The position numbers and the translations under genes are program-made. The notes beneath the pieces were generated by a model that did not search any database, was not told the DNA's origin, and saw only the letters and a program-made list of their open reading frames with translations. A stretch of 64,000 nucleotides of DNA from NCBI GenBank assembly GCA_003671025.1, contig QWPW01000006.1, forward strand, positions 1-64,000. Direction: 5' to 3'. Source of the stretch: Planctomycetota bacterium. GTDB lineage: Bacteria; Planctomycetota; Phycisphaerae; Phycisphaerales; SM1A02. This document shows positions 32,301-40,581 of the stretch, one piece after another; position 1 is the stretch's first letter, and each line of letters opens with the position of its first letter.

Positions 32301-32306
32301 ACAATA
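32301..32306 (-). promoter_or_regulatory. -10-like TATTGT of sucD
   Basis: TATTGT on minus ends 9 nt before the ATG at 32291; no ribosome-binding site lies between. Confidence 0.45.
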
Positions 32307-32367
32307 CCCGAGAACGCGCGGCCGCAGACTCGATGCGTTGCGCATTAAGTGATCGCATCGACCGCGT

Positions 32368-32373
32368 TACACT
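32368..32373 (+). promoter_or_regulatory. -10-like TACACT of purM
   Basis: GTTACACT ends 10 nt before the ATG at 32384, without a ribosome-binding site. It is divergent from the sucD box 62 bp away. Confidence 0.4.
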
Positions 32374-32383
32374 CGCGCCCCCC

Positions 32384-33610
32384 ATGGCACGCACTGGCAC
32401 CACAAAATCACTTCCGTTGCAGGCCACAAACGCAAAGATGCCGAAGACGAAAGTGCGCGCAAAAACGCCGACGACCCCCAGTAAAGGCACGAGCAGCGCG
32501 TCCAAGAAATCTGCAGCGAAGCCAGTCAAAGCATCAGCGCCGCGCGGGTTGACCTACGCGCAAGCGGGCGTTGATATCGATGCGGGCGACGAAGTGGTCG
32601 AGCGCATCAAACCGATTGTGCGACGCACACACTCGCCGCGCGTGATGGGTTTGCACGGCGCGTTCGCGGGCATGTTTCGTCTCGACAACAACCGCAAGTT
32701 GTTCAAGCGCAACTACAAGAACCCAGTGCTCGTCGCGTGCACCGATGGCGTCGGCACCAAAGTGAAGTTGGCTGCGGAGTTCAAGATTTACGACACGGTC
32801 GGAATCGATTGCGTCGCGATGAATGTGAACGACCTCATCGTGCAAGGCGCGGAGCCGTTGTTCTTTCTCGACTATCTCGGTTTGTCCAAGCTCGATCCCG
32901 TCGACACCACCGCGATGATCGCGGGCGTGGCCAAGGGTTGTGAGATTGCCGGCTGCGCACTCATCGGCGGCGAATGTGCGGAAATGCCTGACATTTACGC
33001 TCCTGGCGACTTCGATGTCGCGGGATTCTGCGTGGGCGTCGTCGAGTTAGAGCGCACCAAAAACGCGTTGCGCGCCCAAGTCGGAGACCTCGTCATCGGC
33101 TTGATGTCGAGCGGCGTGCACTCCAACGGGTACACGTTGGTCCGTCGCATCGTGAAGGATGCGAAGCTCGACTATCGCAAGAAGTACGCGCCACTTGGAA
33201 GCACGCGTCTCATCGATGTGTTGCTTGAGCCAACGCGCATCTATGCCAAAGAGATCGTCGCGTTGATCGATTCGCTGGGCACAACCCGCGCGATCAGCGG
33301 CATGGCCCACATCACCGGCGGCGGTTTGCCCGGCAATGTGTGTCGCGCATTGCATGACGATGTGGATGTGGTGATCGATCCGACCACGTGGATGCCGCCT
33401 GCGATTTTCCCGTTCTTGCAGAAGCATGGCGGCGTCGAGAGCGCAGAGATGTTCCGCGTCTTCAACATGGGCATCGGTTACACGATCATCGTTCGTCCGC
33501 TCGCAGTGGAGCGCGTGATGCGCACGCTCAAGAAACTCGGCGAGAAGCCGGTCGTCATCGGCTCGGTCGTCAAGGGCAAGGGCGACGCGCGCATTCTCGG
33601 TGTCGAGTGA
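32384..33610 (+). CDS. purM: Phosphoribosylformylglycinamidine cyclo-ligase (AIR synthase)
   Basis: The product is 408 residues. It closes the imidazole ring in purine synthesis. The core starts at about residue 54 (LTYAQAGVDIDAGDEVVERIKP) and has the diagnostic ACTDGVGTKVKLA, GGECAEMPDIY, LMSSGVHSNGYTLVR and HITGGGLPGNVCR segments. The first ~50 residues are an unusual Lys/Thr/Ala/Ser-rich extension (KTKVRAKTPTTPSKGTS) absent from typical PurM. ATG 32384 fits the leaderless -10; ATG 32438 is an alternative that would shorten the extension. Confidence 0.95.
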   Translation: MARTGTTKSLPLQATNAKMPKTKVRAKTPTTPSKGTSSASKKSAAKPVKASAPRGLTYAQAGVDIDAGDEVVERIKPIVRRTHSPRVMGLHGAFAGMFRLDNNRKLFKRNYKNPVLVACTDGVGTKVKLAAEFKIYDTVGIDCVAMNVNDLIVQGAEPLFFLDYLGLSKLDPVDTTAMIAGVAKGCEIAGCALIGGECAEMPDIYAPGDFDVAGFCVGVVELERTKNALRAQVGDLVIGLMSSGVHSNGYTLVRRIVKDAKLDYRKKYAPLGSTRLIDVLLEPTRIYAKEIVALIDSLGTTRAISGMAHITGGGLPGNVCRALHDDVDVVIDPTTWMPPAIFPFLQKHGGVESAEMFRVFNMGIGYTIIVRPLAVERVMRTLKKLGEKPVVIGSVVKGKGDARILGVE

Positions 33611-33711
33611 ACCTGCGCGCGATGAGTTTGCGTGAACGTGCATCCAAACCGAATCAATGAGCGTCGTCCCGCGCTCGTCGCGTTCACGCGCCGCGTGTGA
33701 AATGTCCTCAA

Positions 33712-33756
33712 CCAAAAACGACAACGCCGCGCCCTTGGAAGAGCGTGGCGTTGCCA
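33712..33756 (-). terminator. Terminator of the proline-rich protein gene
   Basis: On minus, CAACGCCACGC pairs with GCGCGGCGTTG and is followed by TCGTTTTTGG. It lies 22 bases beyond the stop at 33778. Confidence 0.75.
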
Positions 33757-33777
33757 CTAATCATTCCATGTTCGCGG

Positions 33778-34164
33778 TCAGAACTTTGGCGCGGTTGGCG
33801 CTGGTTCTGGCTTCGGCTCAGGCTTTGGCTCTGGAGTTGGCTCCGGAGTTGGCGCTGGCGCTGGAGTTGGAGGATTGAGCTCGAACTTTGGCGCGGTTGG
33901 CGCTGGTTCTGGCTTCGGCTCAGGCTTTGGCTCTGGAGTTGGCTCCGGAGTTGGCGCTGGCGCTGGGGTTGGAGGATTGAGCTCGAACTTTGGCGCGGTT
34001 GGCGCGGGTTCTGGCTTGGGCTCAGGCTTTGGCTCTGGAGTTGGCGCCGGAGTTGGGGCTGGGGTTGGTGGGGTGACGGGTGGGTTTGCGATCGAGAGCG
34101 TCGTGATACCGAGCGCAAGCGTCGCGGCCGTGGTGACGGCGAGCAGAGTGTTCTTGAGTTGCAT
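33778..34164 (-). CDS. Secreted proline-rich repeat protein
   Basis: The product is 128 residues. A clear signal peptide ([19 protein letters not shown], cleavage near SIANP) precedes a mature part made wholly of Pro/Glu/Lys/Ala/Thr. Two and a half 34-residue units carry [16 protein letters not shown] followed by [16 protein letters not shown]. The unit is 102 nt at the DNA level. Such rods commonly span the periplasm or cell wall or act as spacers; here the molecule has no other domain. The antisense reading is a glycine-rich shadow. Confidence 0.75.
   Translation of the reverse strand: MQLKNTLLAVTTAATLALGITTLSIANPPVTPPTPAPTPAPTPEPKPEPKPEPAPTAPKFELNPPTPAPAPTPEPTPEPKPEPKPEPAPTAPKFELNPPTPAPAPTPEPTPEPKPEPKPEPAPTAPKF
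33781..34060. repeat. 102-bp in-frame tandem repeat
   Basis: The motif GAACTTTGGCGCGGTTGGCG starts at 33781, 33883 and 33985, exactly 102 bp apart. The repeats encode the 34-residue proline-rich units; the third copy is partial and slightly diverged. Confidence 0.95.
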
Positions 34165-34372
34165 ATGTGTGATTGGTCCCGTGATGAGTTCTACGGGGAC
34201 TTCTAAGGGGATTCGCGTACCTGTGAAACGAAACGATCGACCCAGGGCCCTGGATCGAGCGCTCACGACGCGAGGCCGTATGGGCGCATTCCGAAGAGAC
34301 AGAAAAAATATTCGCAATGGCGCGAATGGAGGTGAACGCGCGCTCGGCATCGAGGCCGCTCGTCGACTCGAA

Positions 34373-34858
34373 TCACTCCGACTGCGATCGACGGGTGCGT
34401 TTGATCTCGCCATCGCGCTTCTTCGCGTCGATGCGTCGCTCAACACTTCCGCGCGTGGGCTTGGTCTTGCGTCGCACCTTGGGACGCTTCGCTGCCATCG
34501 AGACCAGTGTCTTCAGTCGAGTGAGGCACGCGTCGCGATTGTCCGCTTGCGAGCGCGACGTTTGATCACTGATGAGCAGCGCCTCGTCGGCATCAACTCC
34601 AACCACATGCGAACTCGCGATGACGCGCAGTCGCGTAAAGCCCGCATCGTCGAGGCCCATGATTTCGCGCAACAACACGCGCAGCTGCGCTTTAGTGCTG
34701 GTCTTGTTGACGTGCTGTCCGCCGGGACCACTGCCGCGCACGAAGTTGAAGTCGAGCGCGTCGGTGCGCATGCTGCAGCCACCGCCGAGCTTGAGAAATG
34801 CGCCCAAAACATGGGTGTCAGCATCTTTCTTTCGCGAAGTTGGTTTCGGTGCGGTCAT
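34373..34858 (-). CDS. arfB: Alternative ribosome-rescue factor / peptidyl-tRNA hydrolase ArfB
   Basis: The product is 161 residues. It frees stalled ribosomes by hydrolysing peptidyl-tRNA in a codon-independent way. The GGQ motif (Gly46-Gly47-Gln48) sits in [21 protein letters not shown]. The C-terminal ~40 residues are a basic tail ([19 protein letters not shown]) of the kind that enters the empty mRNA channel. It is ~20 residues longer than E. coli ArfB. It follows the beta-barrel gene by 38 bases and may share its transcript. Confidence 0.93.
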   Translation of the reverse strand: MTAPKPTSRKKDADTHVLGAFLKLGGGCSMRTDALDFNFVRGSGPGGQHVNKTSTKAQLRVLLREIMGLDDAGFTRLRVIASSHVVGVDADEALLISDQTSRSQADNRDACLTRLKTLVSMAAKRPKVRRKTKPTRGSVERRIDAKKRDGEIKRTRRSQSE

Positions 34859-34896
34859 CGCAGTGGTTGTTGCATCAAGTTGAGTGACGGGGGTAC

Positions 34897-35751
34897 TCAG
34901 AACTCAATCTTGAGTCCCGCGCGCAATCCTTGCACGCTTCCATCGAGCCCAAGTTCGTCGCCGTCGAACGAGCCGCCGACGATGCGGTAGCCGAAGAACA
35001 CCGCGCCTTCGTCGCAGAACCACGCGGAGACGTCCGCTTCGAGTCGCGATGCGCTGCCGAAGTCGCCGTCGCCCATCGGCGAGTTGATTCCGTACGCGGC
35101 TTCGGCGGTGAAACTCACGCGACGCACGATGGGAAAGCTCGGCTTGGTATCGAATGAGAGTTCGAAGCCGATACCGATCTCCACATCGAAGAATGCTTCG
35201 TTGGCATCAGTGCGCAACGCGGTGGTCTCGTTGGACAACTCGCGTTGCATCGCGGTGATGTCGAGGGCGAGCAATCCGTACACCGAAAGATCAGCGCCGT
35301 TGGCCGCGGGAGTCCAACCTGCGACGGGTTCACTCCACGAAGATGGGCGTTGTGCGAGCGGGCGATAGAAGTCATACGAAACTTCCACGCCCACGCTCCA
35401 CCACGAAAAACTGCTGGAGAATTGCTCGCCGTTCGCAAAGTCGAGGCCGCCCAATGTGAACGGAGTCGTGACTTCGCCGCCGCCATCGGTCGCGAAACTG
35501 AATCCGCGCACGCCCACCGAAAGTCGATCGCGCACGATTTGTAGCGCACCCGCGAAGGACAACTCTGCGTCATGCAAATCAGCGTCGCTCACATCAACGT
35601 TCGCGCCGTCGTCGGTGAAATCTCCCGCTAATCGCGGCAGCCATGCATCAAGTTCAAGCACGAGCCGGAACTCGGTGGGCGCGGCGACGGGAGCGGCTGC
35701 TTCAGGTTCGAGTGCCAGTGCTGACGTGAGCGCGAGTGTTCCTGCATCCAT
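34897..35751 (-). CDS. Putative outer-membrane beta-barrel protein
   Basis: The product is 284 residues. The N-terminal ~28 residues are Ala/Leu-rich but a weak signal (LALTSALALEPEAAAPVAA). The rest alternates polar and hydrophobic residues in strand-like runs (FRLVLELDAWLPRL, LSVGVRGFSFATDGGG, SVGVEVSYDFY), and the last residue is Phe (GLKIEF), as in outer-membrane barrels. No specific family was recognised. The ATG at 35751 lies 12 bases after the phosphoesterase stop, and that gap contains a TACTCT box 6 nt before the ATG. Confidence 0.65.
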   Translation of the reverse strand: MDAGTLALTSALALEPEAAAPVAAPTEFRLVLELDAWLPRLAGDFTDDGANVDVSDADLHDAELSFAGALQIVRDRLSVGVRGFSFATDGGGEVTTPFTLGGLDFANGEQFSSSFSWWSVGVEVSYDFYRPLAQRPSSWSEPVAGWTPAANGADLSVYGLLALDITAMQRELSNETTALRTDANEAFFDVEIGIGFELSFDTKPSFPIVRRVSFTAEAAYGINSPMGDGDFGSASRLEADVSAWFCDEGAVFFGYRIVGGSFDGDELGLDGSVQGLRAGLKIEF

Positions 35752-35757
35752 GCAGCA

Positions 35758-35763
35758 AGAGTA
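35758..35763 (-). promoter_or_regulatory. -10-like TACTCT of the beta-barrel gene
   Basis: TACTCT directly follows the upstream gene's TGA and ends 6 nt before the ATG at 35751. Confidence 0.45.
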
Positions 35764-36609
35764 TCAGCGCGTGTGCATGTGGATGACCGCGATCTCGGGC
35801 GGACAGTTCACGCGCAAAGGAAACCACGCGCCCACTCCGTTGGTCACGTAAAGGCACGACTCGTCGCGTTCATACTTTCCCGCAGAAAGACGCTGGGTAA
35901 ACACCAAGTTGTGTTGTCGATTGCCTCGACGCGCGAGTTGACCGCCGTGGGTATGTCCGGCGAGGGTCAGCGGAATTCCCCGCGCATGCGCCGCCACAAA
36001 CGCCTTTGGGTTGTGCGCAAGAAACAAATCCGCACGACCCGCGCCGCAGCGCCGCAGTCGAGCCTCACAATGATCGATGGACTTGCACCAATCGATTCCA
36101 GCGACGAGAAGTCCATCGTGGCCGCCCGCGCGCAGCGAGATATCCATGAGCGGAATGAGTCCCGCATCGCGCGCACCGCGGACGATGGTGCGTGGATGAT
36201 CGAGGTGATCGTGATTGCCCAGCACGACGAACACGCCCAGCGGCGCGCGCAACAACCCGAGGCGCTCGAAGAGTTGCGGCGCTTCGCGTGCGGAGAGATC
36301 AACGAGATCGCCTGTGATCGCGATGAGATCCGCGTTGACCGTGCGCACCGCGTCGACCGCTTGCATCAATCGTTCGTCGCCTAAGAGATGTCCAAAGTGA
36401 ATGTCCGAGAGATGCGCGATGCGCAGTCCATCAAACGCGCGCGGCCAATGTGCGCTGGCGAGAGTGATGTCTTCGATGCGAATCGGTTGCGCGACATGAC
36501 GCGCCTTCAATCGTCCGCCCAGTATCGCGTCAGGCAGTTTCGTGAGGAGTGCATTGCGAATCGTGGCGCTGTGATAGCGGAGCGTTCGCCGAGGTTGCGC
36601 GTCGCTCAC
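35764..36609 (-). CDS. Metallophosphoesterase (YaeI/LpxG-like)
   Basis: The product is 281 residues. The calcineurin-type metal motifs are in order: Asp69-x-His71 in LSDIHFGH, Asp101 in ITGDLVD, Asn132-His133 in GNHDH, and GHTHGG near residue 218. Bacterial relatives include YaeI and LpxG, which hydrolyse phosphodiester bonds in lipid precursors. There is no clear transmembrane segment, so the exact target is open. The start is GTG at 36609, overlapping the decarboxylase stop in GTGA, so the two genes are coupled. Confidence 0.88.
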   Translation of the reverse strand: MSDAQPRRTLRYHSATIRNALLTKLPDAILGGRLKARHVAQPIRIEDITLASAHWPRAFDGLRIAHLSDIHFGHLLGDERLMQAVDAVRTVNADLIAITGDLVDLSAREAPQLFERLGLLRAPLGVFVVLGNHDHLDHPRTIVRGARDAGLIPLMDISLRAGGHDGLLVAGIDWCKSIDHCEARLRRCGAGRADLFLAHNPKAFVAAHARGIPLTLAGHTHGGQLARRGNRQHNLVFTQRLSAGKYERDESCLYVTNGVGAWFPLRVNCPPEIAVIHMHTR

Positions 36610-38114
36610 GAAGCGGTCTCATGTTCGAGCAGTCGTTGCAACGTGTCCACATGGAGTTGGGTGGTGGCGAGCGCGCCGATGGAAACGCGCAACACCAATT
36701 GACCATGGAAACGGCAGTGCGAGACGAAGCAACTTCCGCTGCGGTTGACGGCGTCGATGAGTCGTTGTGTCGCTTCATCACCGTCGCGATGTGCGATGGC
36801 GACGAGGTTGAGCGCGGGTTCGGTCACCAAGAGCAACTTCTCATTCGCGCGCACGCTGATCGCGAGACTCTGCGCCATCGCGACATGACCACGCACCATC
36901 GCCGCGAGCGCTTCGATTCCAAACGAGCGCAACACGAACCACAACTTGAGCGCGCGAAAGCGTCGGCCGAGCGGGATTTGCCAATCGCGGTAATCGATGA
37001 CCTTGCCGGATTCGGTCGCGGTATTGCGCAAATATTCAGGCAGAACGCTGAGCGCGCGAACTAACTCGGCGCGATCGGCGATCCACAAGACATCGCAATC
37101 GAAGTTGACCGGCATCCACTTGTGCGGATTGAAGCACCAACTGTCCGCGTGCTCCGCGCCCATGGTGACGAATCGAAACTCTTCGCATAGCGCGGCAGTT
37201 CCGCTCATCGCCGCGTCGACATGAAGCCACGGCGTTGCGCCGCTCTCGGGGTCGCGCATTGCTGCGCAGACTGCGGCGATTTCTGCGACGGGATCAATCG
37301 CGTTGACTCCAGTCGTGCCCACGCTTGCGCACACAAACGCCGGAAGATGTCCTTGCGCGCGATCGAGTTCCATCTGTGCGGCAAGTAGATCCGCACGCAT
37401 CGCGCCCTGACGATCACACGGAATGAGCCGTACGAATTCTTTGCCAATGCCGGCGATGCGCGCGGCTTTCTCGACCGATGAATGCGCTTGATCACTGGTG
37501 TACACGACGACCGAACGCGATCGCGCTTTCTCTTCCCATGCTCCAAGCCCACGCAAGTCGCTGCGAAATCCCGTGAAGCGTTCACGCGCGGCCACCATGG
37601 TCACCAACACCGCGGAACTCGCCGTGTCTTGCAAGACTCCACCACCAGCGCCACTTGAGAGAAATCGTTCAGGCAATCCCAGCGCGTGCACCAGCCAATC
37701 AAGCACGTGTGTTTCCAACTCAGTGCATGCGGGACTGGTGCTCCACATCATTCCTTGCACGCCCAGACCAGCGCTCGCGAGTTCACCGAGAATGGATTCG
37801 AAGCTTGAATTCGCTGGGAAATACGCAAACCATCCAGGGTGCTGCCAGTGGACGATCCCCGGCATCACCACGCGATCGAGATCCCCAAGAATCGTGTTCA
37901 TCGCTTCACCGCACTGCGGCGCGCGCGGCGGAAGCATCGCGCGAATGGATCCGGGCTCGCAGTGATGCGCGACTGCGCGCTGTCCCACCGTGGCGCGATA
38001 CTCCGCGATCCAATCGATGAGCGCGTAGCCCGCGCGACGAAATCCTTCGCCATCGAGCGGCGTCGGCGCATCTGCCATTGGTTCGATTGCAGGCTCTTCT
38101 TGCAGGATGGTCAT
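36606..38114 (-). CDS. PLP-dependent amino-acid decarboxylase (group II, aromatic-type)
   Basis: The product is 502 residues. The group II decarboxylase layout is clear: HWQHPGWFAYFPANSS near residue 90, His211 in SDQAHSSVEKA stacking on PLP, Asp300 in WLHVDAAMSG, and the Schiff-base Lys332 in FNPHKWMPVNFD. The closest named relatives are aromatic-L-amino-acid and tryptophan/tyrosine decarboxylases; the substrate cannot be fixed from sequence. AAGGGAG lies upstream of the ATG. It is coupled to the phosphoesterase gene. Confidence 0.92.
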   Translation of the reverse strand: MTILQEEPAIEPMADAPTPLDGEGFRRAGYALIDWIAEYRATVGQRAVAHHCEPGSIRAMLPPRAPQCGEAMNTILGDLDRVVMPGIVHWQHPGWFAYFPANSSFESILGELASAGLGVQGMMWSTSPACTELETHVLDWLVHALGLPERFLSSGAGGGVLQDTASSAVLVTMVAARERFTGFRSDLRGLGAWEEKARSRSVVVYTSDQAHSSVEKAARIAGIGKEFVRLIPCDRQGAMRADLLAAQMELDRAQGHLPAFVCASVGTTGVNAIDPVAEIAAVCAAMRDPESGATPWLHVDAAMSGTAALCEEFRFVTMGAEHADSWCFNPHKWMPVNFDCDVLWIADRAELVRALSVLPEYLRNTATESGKVIDYRDWQIPLGRRFRALKLWFVLRSFGIEALAAMVRGHVAMAQSLAISVRANEKLLLVTEPALNLVAIAHRDGDEATQRLIDAVNRSGSCFVSHCRFHGQLVLRVSIGALATTQLHVDTLQRLLEHETAS

Positions 38115-38202
38115 GATTGCGGACTCCCTTCAAGTGGCGGCGGATCTATCGCGCATCGATCGCGCGTGCTTCATCGATGCGAGGAGAGCGTAGCCCGTTC
38201 GA

Positions 38203-38208
38203 TACGAT
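38203..38208 (+). promoter_or_regulatory. -10-like TACGAT of the GNAT gene
   Basis: GATACGAT ends 6 nt before the GTG at 38215, showing that the leaderless pattern also applies to GTG starts. Confidence 0.45.
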
Positions 38209-38214
38209 TGCTGC

Positions 38215-38772
38215 GTGCGGCTCGCTCCTGTTTCTCTGACGACTTCGCGTTTGCTTCTGCGTCCTCACGCCGAGCGCGATCTTGCTTCGTGGATTGAAGC
38301 GCTGAGTGATCGCGAAGTTGCCCGCCGATTGCGACAAGTTCCGCACCCCTACACCGAACTCGACGCGCGCTCGTGGATGACGCAAGTCGCGCAGGGACGC
38401 GCGATTGGCTCGCTGCAAGATTTCGCGATCACGCGGCTTGATAATGAGCAGTTGATTGGCGGAATCGGCTTCGCAATAGGGGATTCAGGCGTGGACGCGT
38501 CGCTGGGCTATTGGATTGCGCGCCCGTTGTGGGGGCTCGGCTACGCGCGTGAGGCGTTGCGTCGCGTCGTTGCCTACGCCTTCGATGAGCTCGCGCCGCC
38601 GCTGGATCGACTCGAAGCGCACGTGCATCGCGAGAATCCTTCGTCGCTGCGCGTGCTCGACGCATGCGGATTCACCGACTGTGGATGCGAAAAGATTCCA
38701 GCGTGCGGACTCGATGGCATCACTGTCGCCCATCGATACGAGTTGCATCGTGGCGCGCGCAAGGTTGGCTAG
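38215..38772 (+). CDS. GNAT N-acetyltransferase (RimJ/RimL-like)
   Basis: The product is 185 residues. The N-terminal LTTSRLLLRPHAERDLASWIE is the usual opening of RimJ/RimL-type acetyltransferases, and ASLGYWIARPLWGLGYAREALRRVVAYAF contains the acetyl-CoA pyrophosphate loop (a variant of R/QxxGxG/A). ENPSSLRVLDACGF is the standard motif B end. The substrate is unknown. The start is GTG at 38215, supported by the TACGAT box. It is convergent with the peptidase gene across 30 bases. Confidence 0.88.
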   Translation: MRLAPVSLTTSRLLLRPHAERDLASWIEALSDREVARRLRQVPHPYTELDARSWMTQVAQGRAIGSLQDFAITRLDNEQLIGGIGFAIGDSGVDASLGYWIARPLWGLGYAREALRRVVAYAFDELAPPLDRLEAHVHRENPSSLRVLDACGFTDCGCEKIPACGLDGITVAHRYELHRGARKVG

Positions 38773-38802
38773 GTTCACACAGTTTGCGCGTCATCGACCG
38801 CG

Positions 38803-40509
38803 TCACGCACCAACAAGTTCGCGATCGACTTCGCGCGCGAGTTCTTCCATGAGCGAAGAACCCAAATCGAGTCGCAGTCCCGCGGCGCTGAACAACTCAG
38901 GCAGCGGACGTGAACCACCCAACGCTAAGCCCTTGCGGTAATTGGCCAACGTCTGCGATTGATCGCGGCGCGAGTGAATCCACATTTGGATCGCGCCAGT
39001 TTCGGCGATGCCGTACTCGATGTAATAGAAGGGCATGCCGAAAAGATGAAGCTGGCGTTGCCACATCGAGTCGCGCACTTCTTCGCAATCGTCCCACGAA
39101 ATCTCGTTGCCAAATCGCTTGATCAGCGCACGCCACGCAATGGTGCGCGCGGCGCGAGTGTGACCAGGATTGGTGTAGACCCAGTGTTGGAACGCATCAA
39201 TCGTTGCGATCCAAGTCATGATGGTGGGGAACTTTTCCAAGCGCTCACGCAAAGCGCGCGCGCATTCGTCAGGCGAATAGAACTGGCCGTGATAGGGAAG
39301 CGTGAGCAGTTCCATCGACATCGAGGCGACTTCACTGAATTCGGTGGGCGCGCTGCGATACTCGAGCACGGGATCACTCATCGAAAGCAGCGAGTGAAAC
39401 GCGTGGCCCGCTTCATGGACCATGGTGACGAGATCGCGGTGCATTCCTGCGGCGTTCATGAAGATGAAGGGGCGACGCGAATACTGCCGCTGATACTGAT
39501 AGCCGCCTGGAGCTTTCGCGGGACGCGAATCGAGATCGAGGCAATCGCCTTCGCGCAGCGTGTCGAACATGTCGCCTAGACCGCTGCCCATCTCGTGGAA
39601 CATGCGCGAGCAACCATCAACCAACGCTTGCGCGCCTTCGAACGGGCGCAGCGGCTTGCGTCCTTGCGTGTCAACCGCAAGATCCCACGGTCGCAGTGGT
39701 GAAACGCTCAGCGCTTTCGCGCGCTCAAGATCAAGTCGACGCTGAATCGGAACCAAGTGCATCGCGATCGCCTCGTGCATCGAGATGCAGTCGGCGGGGG
39801 AATAGTCGAAGCGCTTGAAGCGGCGATGTTGGAAATCGCGGAAGTTGTCGAAGCCCGCATTGACCGCGAGTTGGTGACGCAGCGTGATCATCTGGTCGTA
39901 GATGTCGTCGATCGCATCTCGATCTTGCAAGCGTCGCGCATTCACCGCTTGCCACGCGCGCTCGCGCAACGAGCGATCGGTTTCCTCGAGAAAACGAGCC
40001 ATTTGCGGCATCGTGCGCGTCTCTCCGTCAAACTCCACCGTCATCCGTCCCGCGATTTGGTTGTACTTCTGATCGAGTTCGGCGAGTTGGGTTTCGAGCG
40101 GGATGTTCGCCTCGCGAAAGAGTTCGATGTCAACGCGCAGTCCGCGCAGCAGCACTTCGTAGCGTTGCAACGGAAGTTGTGCGGCGAACTCGCTGGACGA
40201 AATCTTCTTATCGAGCGCGCTGGCAATGGGCTTGAGTTGCGGATCGACATCGCGCACGAACGCGAGGTACGCCGCTTCCGCAACTTTGTCTTCGGTGTTG
40301 CGTGTGGTCGCGATGTAAATGTCAGCCATGCGTTCGGCGACAAACGCGTCGAGTTCACTGCGCGCGAGAATGAGTTGCTCGAGGTCGTGTGCGCTTGTCA
40401 CCGTGCGCGCCAGCAGCGCCGCGAAGTACGGTTCAAGCGCCGCGAAATTCGCAGCATCAAGTCTCTGGGCATCAAACAAGGGAGACGCAGGAGTGTGTGC
40501 ATGAGCCAT
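38803..40509 (-). CDS. M3-family oligoendopeptidase (PepF-like)
   Basis: The product is 568 residues. The zinc motif HEAGHAFH (HExxH) in TMVHEAGHAFHSLLSM and the downstream EFSEVASMSMELL provide the metal ligands of M3 metallopeptidases. The N-terminal helical half (LEQLILARSELDAFVAERM, DPQLKPIASALDKKI) matches the oligopeptidase F domain that limits substrates to short peptides. No signal peptide is present, so it is probably cytoplasmic. The start at 40509 fits TACTCT 9 nt upstream. Confidence 0.92.
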   Translation of the reverse strand: MAHAHTPASPLFDAQRLDAANFAALEPYFAALLARTVTSAHDLEQLILARSELDAFVAERMADIYIATTRNTEDKVAEAAYLAFVRDVDPQLKPIASALDKKISSSEFAAQLPLQRYEVLLRGLRVDIELFREANIPLETQLAELDQKYNQIAGRMTVEFDGETRTMPQMARFLEETDRSLRERAWQAVNARRLQDRDAIDDIYDQMITLRHQLAVNAGFDNFRDFQHRRFKRFDYSPADCISMHEAIAMHLVPIQRRLDLERAKALSVSPLRPWDLAVDTQGRKPLRPFEGAQALVDGCSRMFHEMGSGLGDMFDTLREGDCLDLDSRPAKAPGGYQYQRQYSRRPFIFMNAAGMHRDLVTMVHEAGHAFHSLLSMSDPVLEYRSAPTEFSEVASMSMELLTLPYHGQFYSPDECARALRERLEKFPTIMTWIATIDAFQHWVYTNPGHTRAARTIAWRALIKRFGNEISWDDCEEVRDSMWQRQLHLFGMPFYYIEYGIAETGAIQMWIHSRRDQSQTLANYRKGLALGGSRPLPELFSAAGLRLDLGSSLMEELAREVDRELVGA

Positions 40510-40518
40510 TGATTACGC

Positions 40519-40524
40519 AGAGTA
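40519..40524 (-). promoter_or_regulatory. -10-like TACTCT of the M3 peptidase gene
   Basis: On minus, CGTTACTCTGCG ends its hexamer 9 nt before the ATG at 40509. The same 12-mer occurs in the H-NOX promoter. Confidence 0.45.
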
Positions 40525-40568
40525 ACGCGGATGCCGTGCGATGACTCCACGTGTTGCAACGAGGGAAG

Positions 40569-40574
40569 TACGCT
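40569..40574 (+). promoter_or_regulatory. -10-like TACGCT of ispE
   Basis: TACGCT ends 7 nt before the ATG at 40582, without a ribosome-binding site. Confidence 0.45.
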
Positions 40575-40581
40575 TTCTCTC

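Noticed and set aside
33875..34990. Glycine-rich (GSGFGSG) plus-strand open frame resembling an elastin-like protein
   Set aside because: It is the antisense reading of the 102-bp proline repeat and of arfB; the minus strand has a signal peptide and a terminator in the right places.
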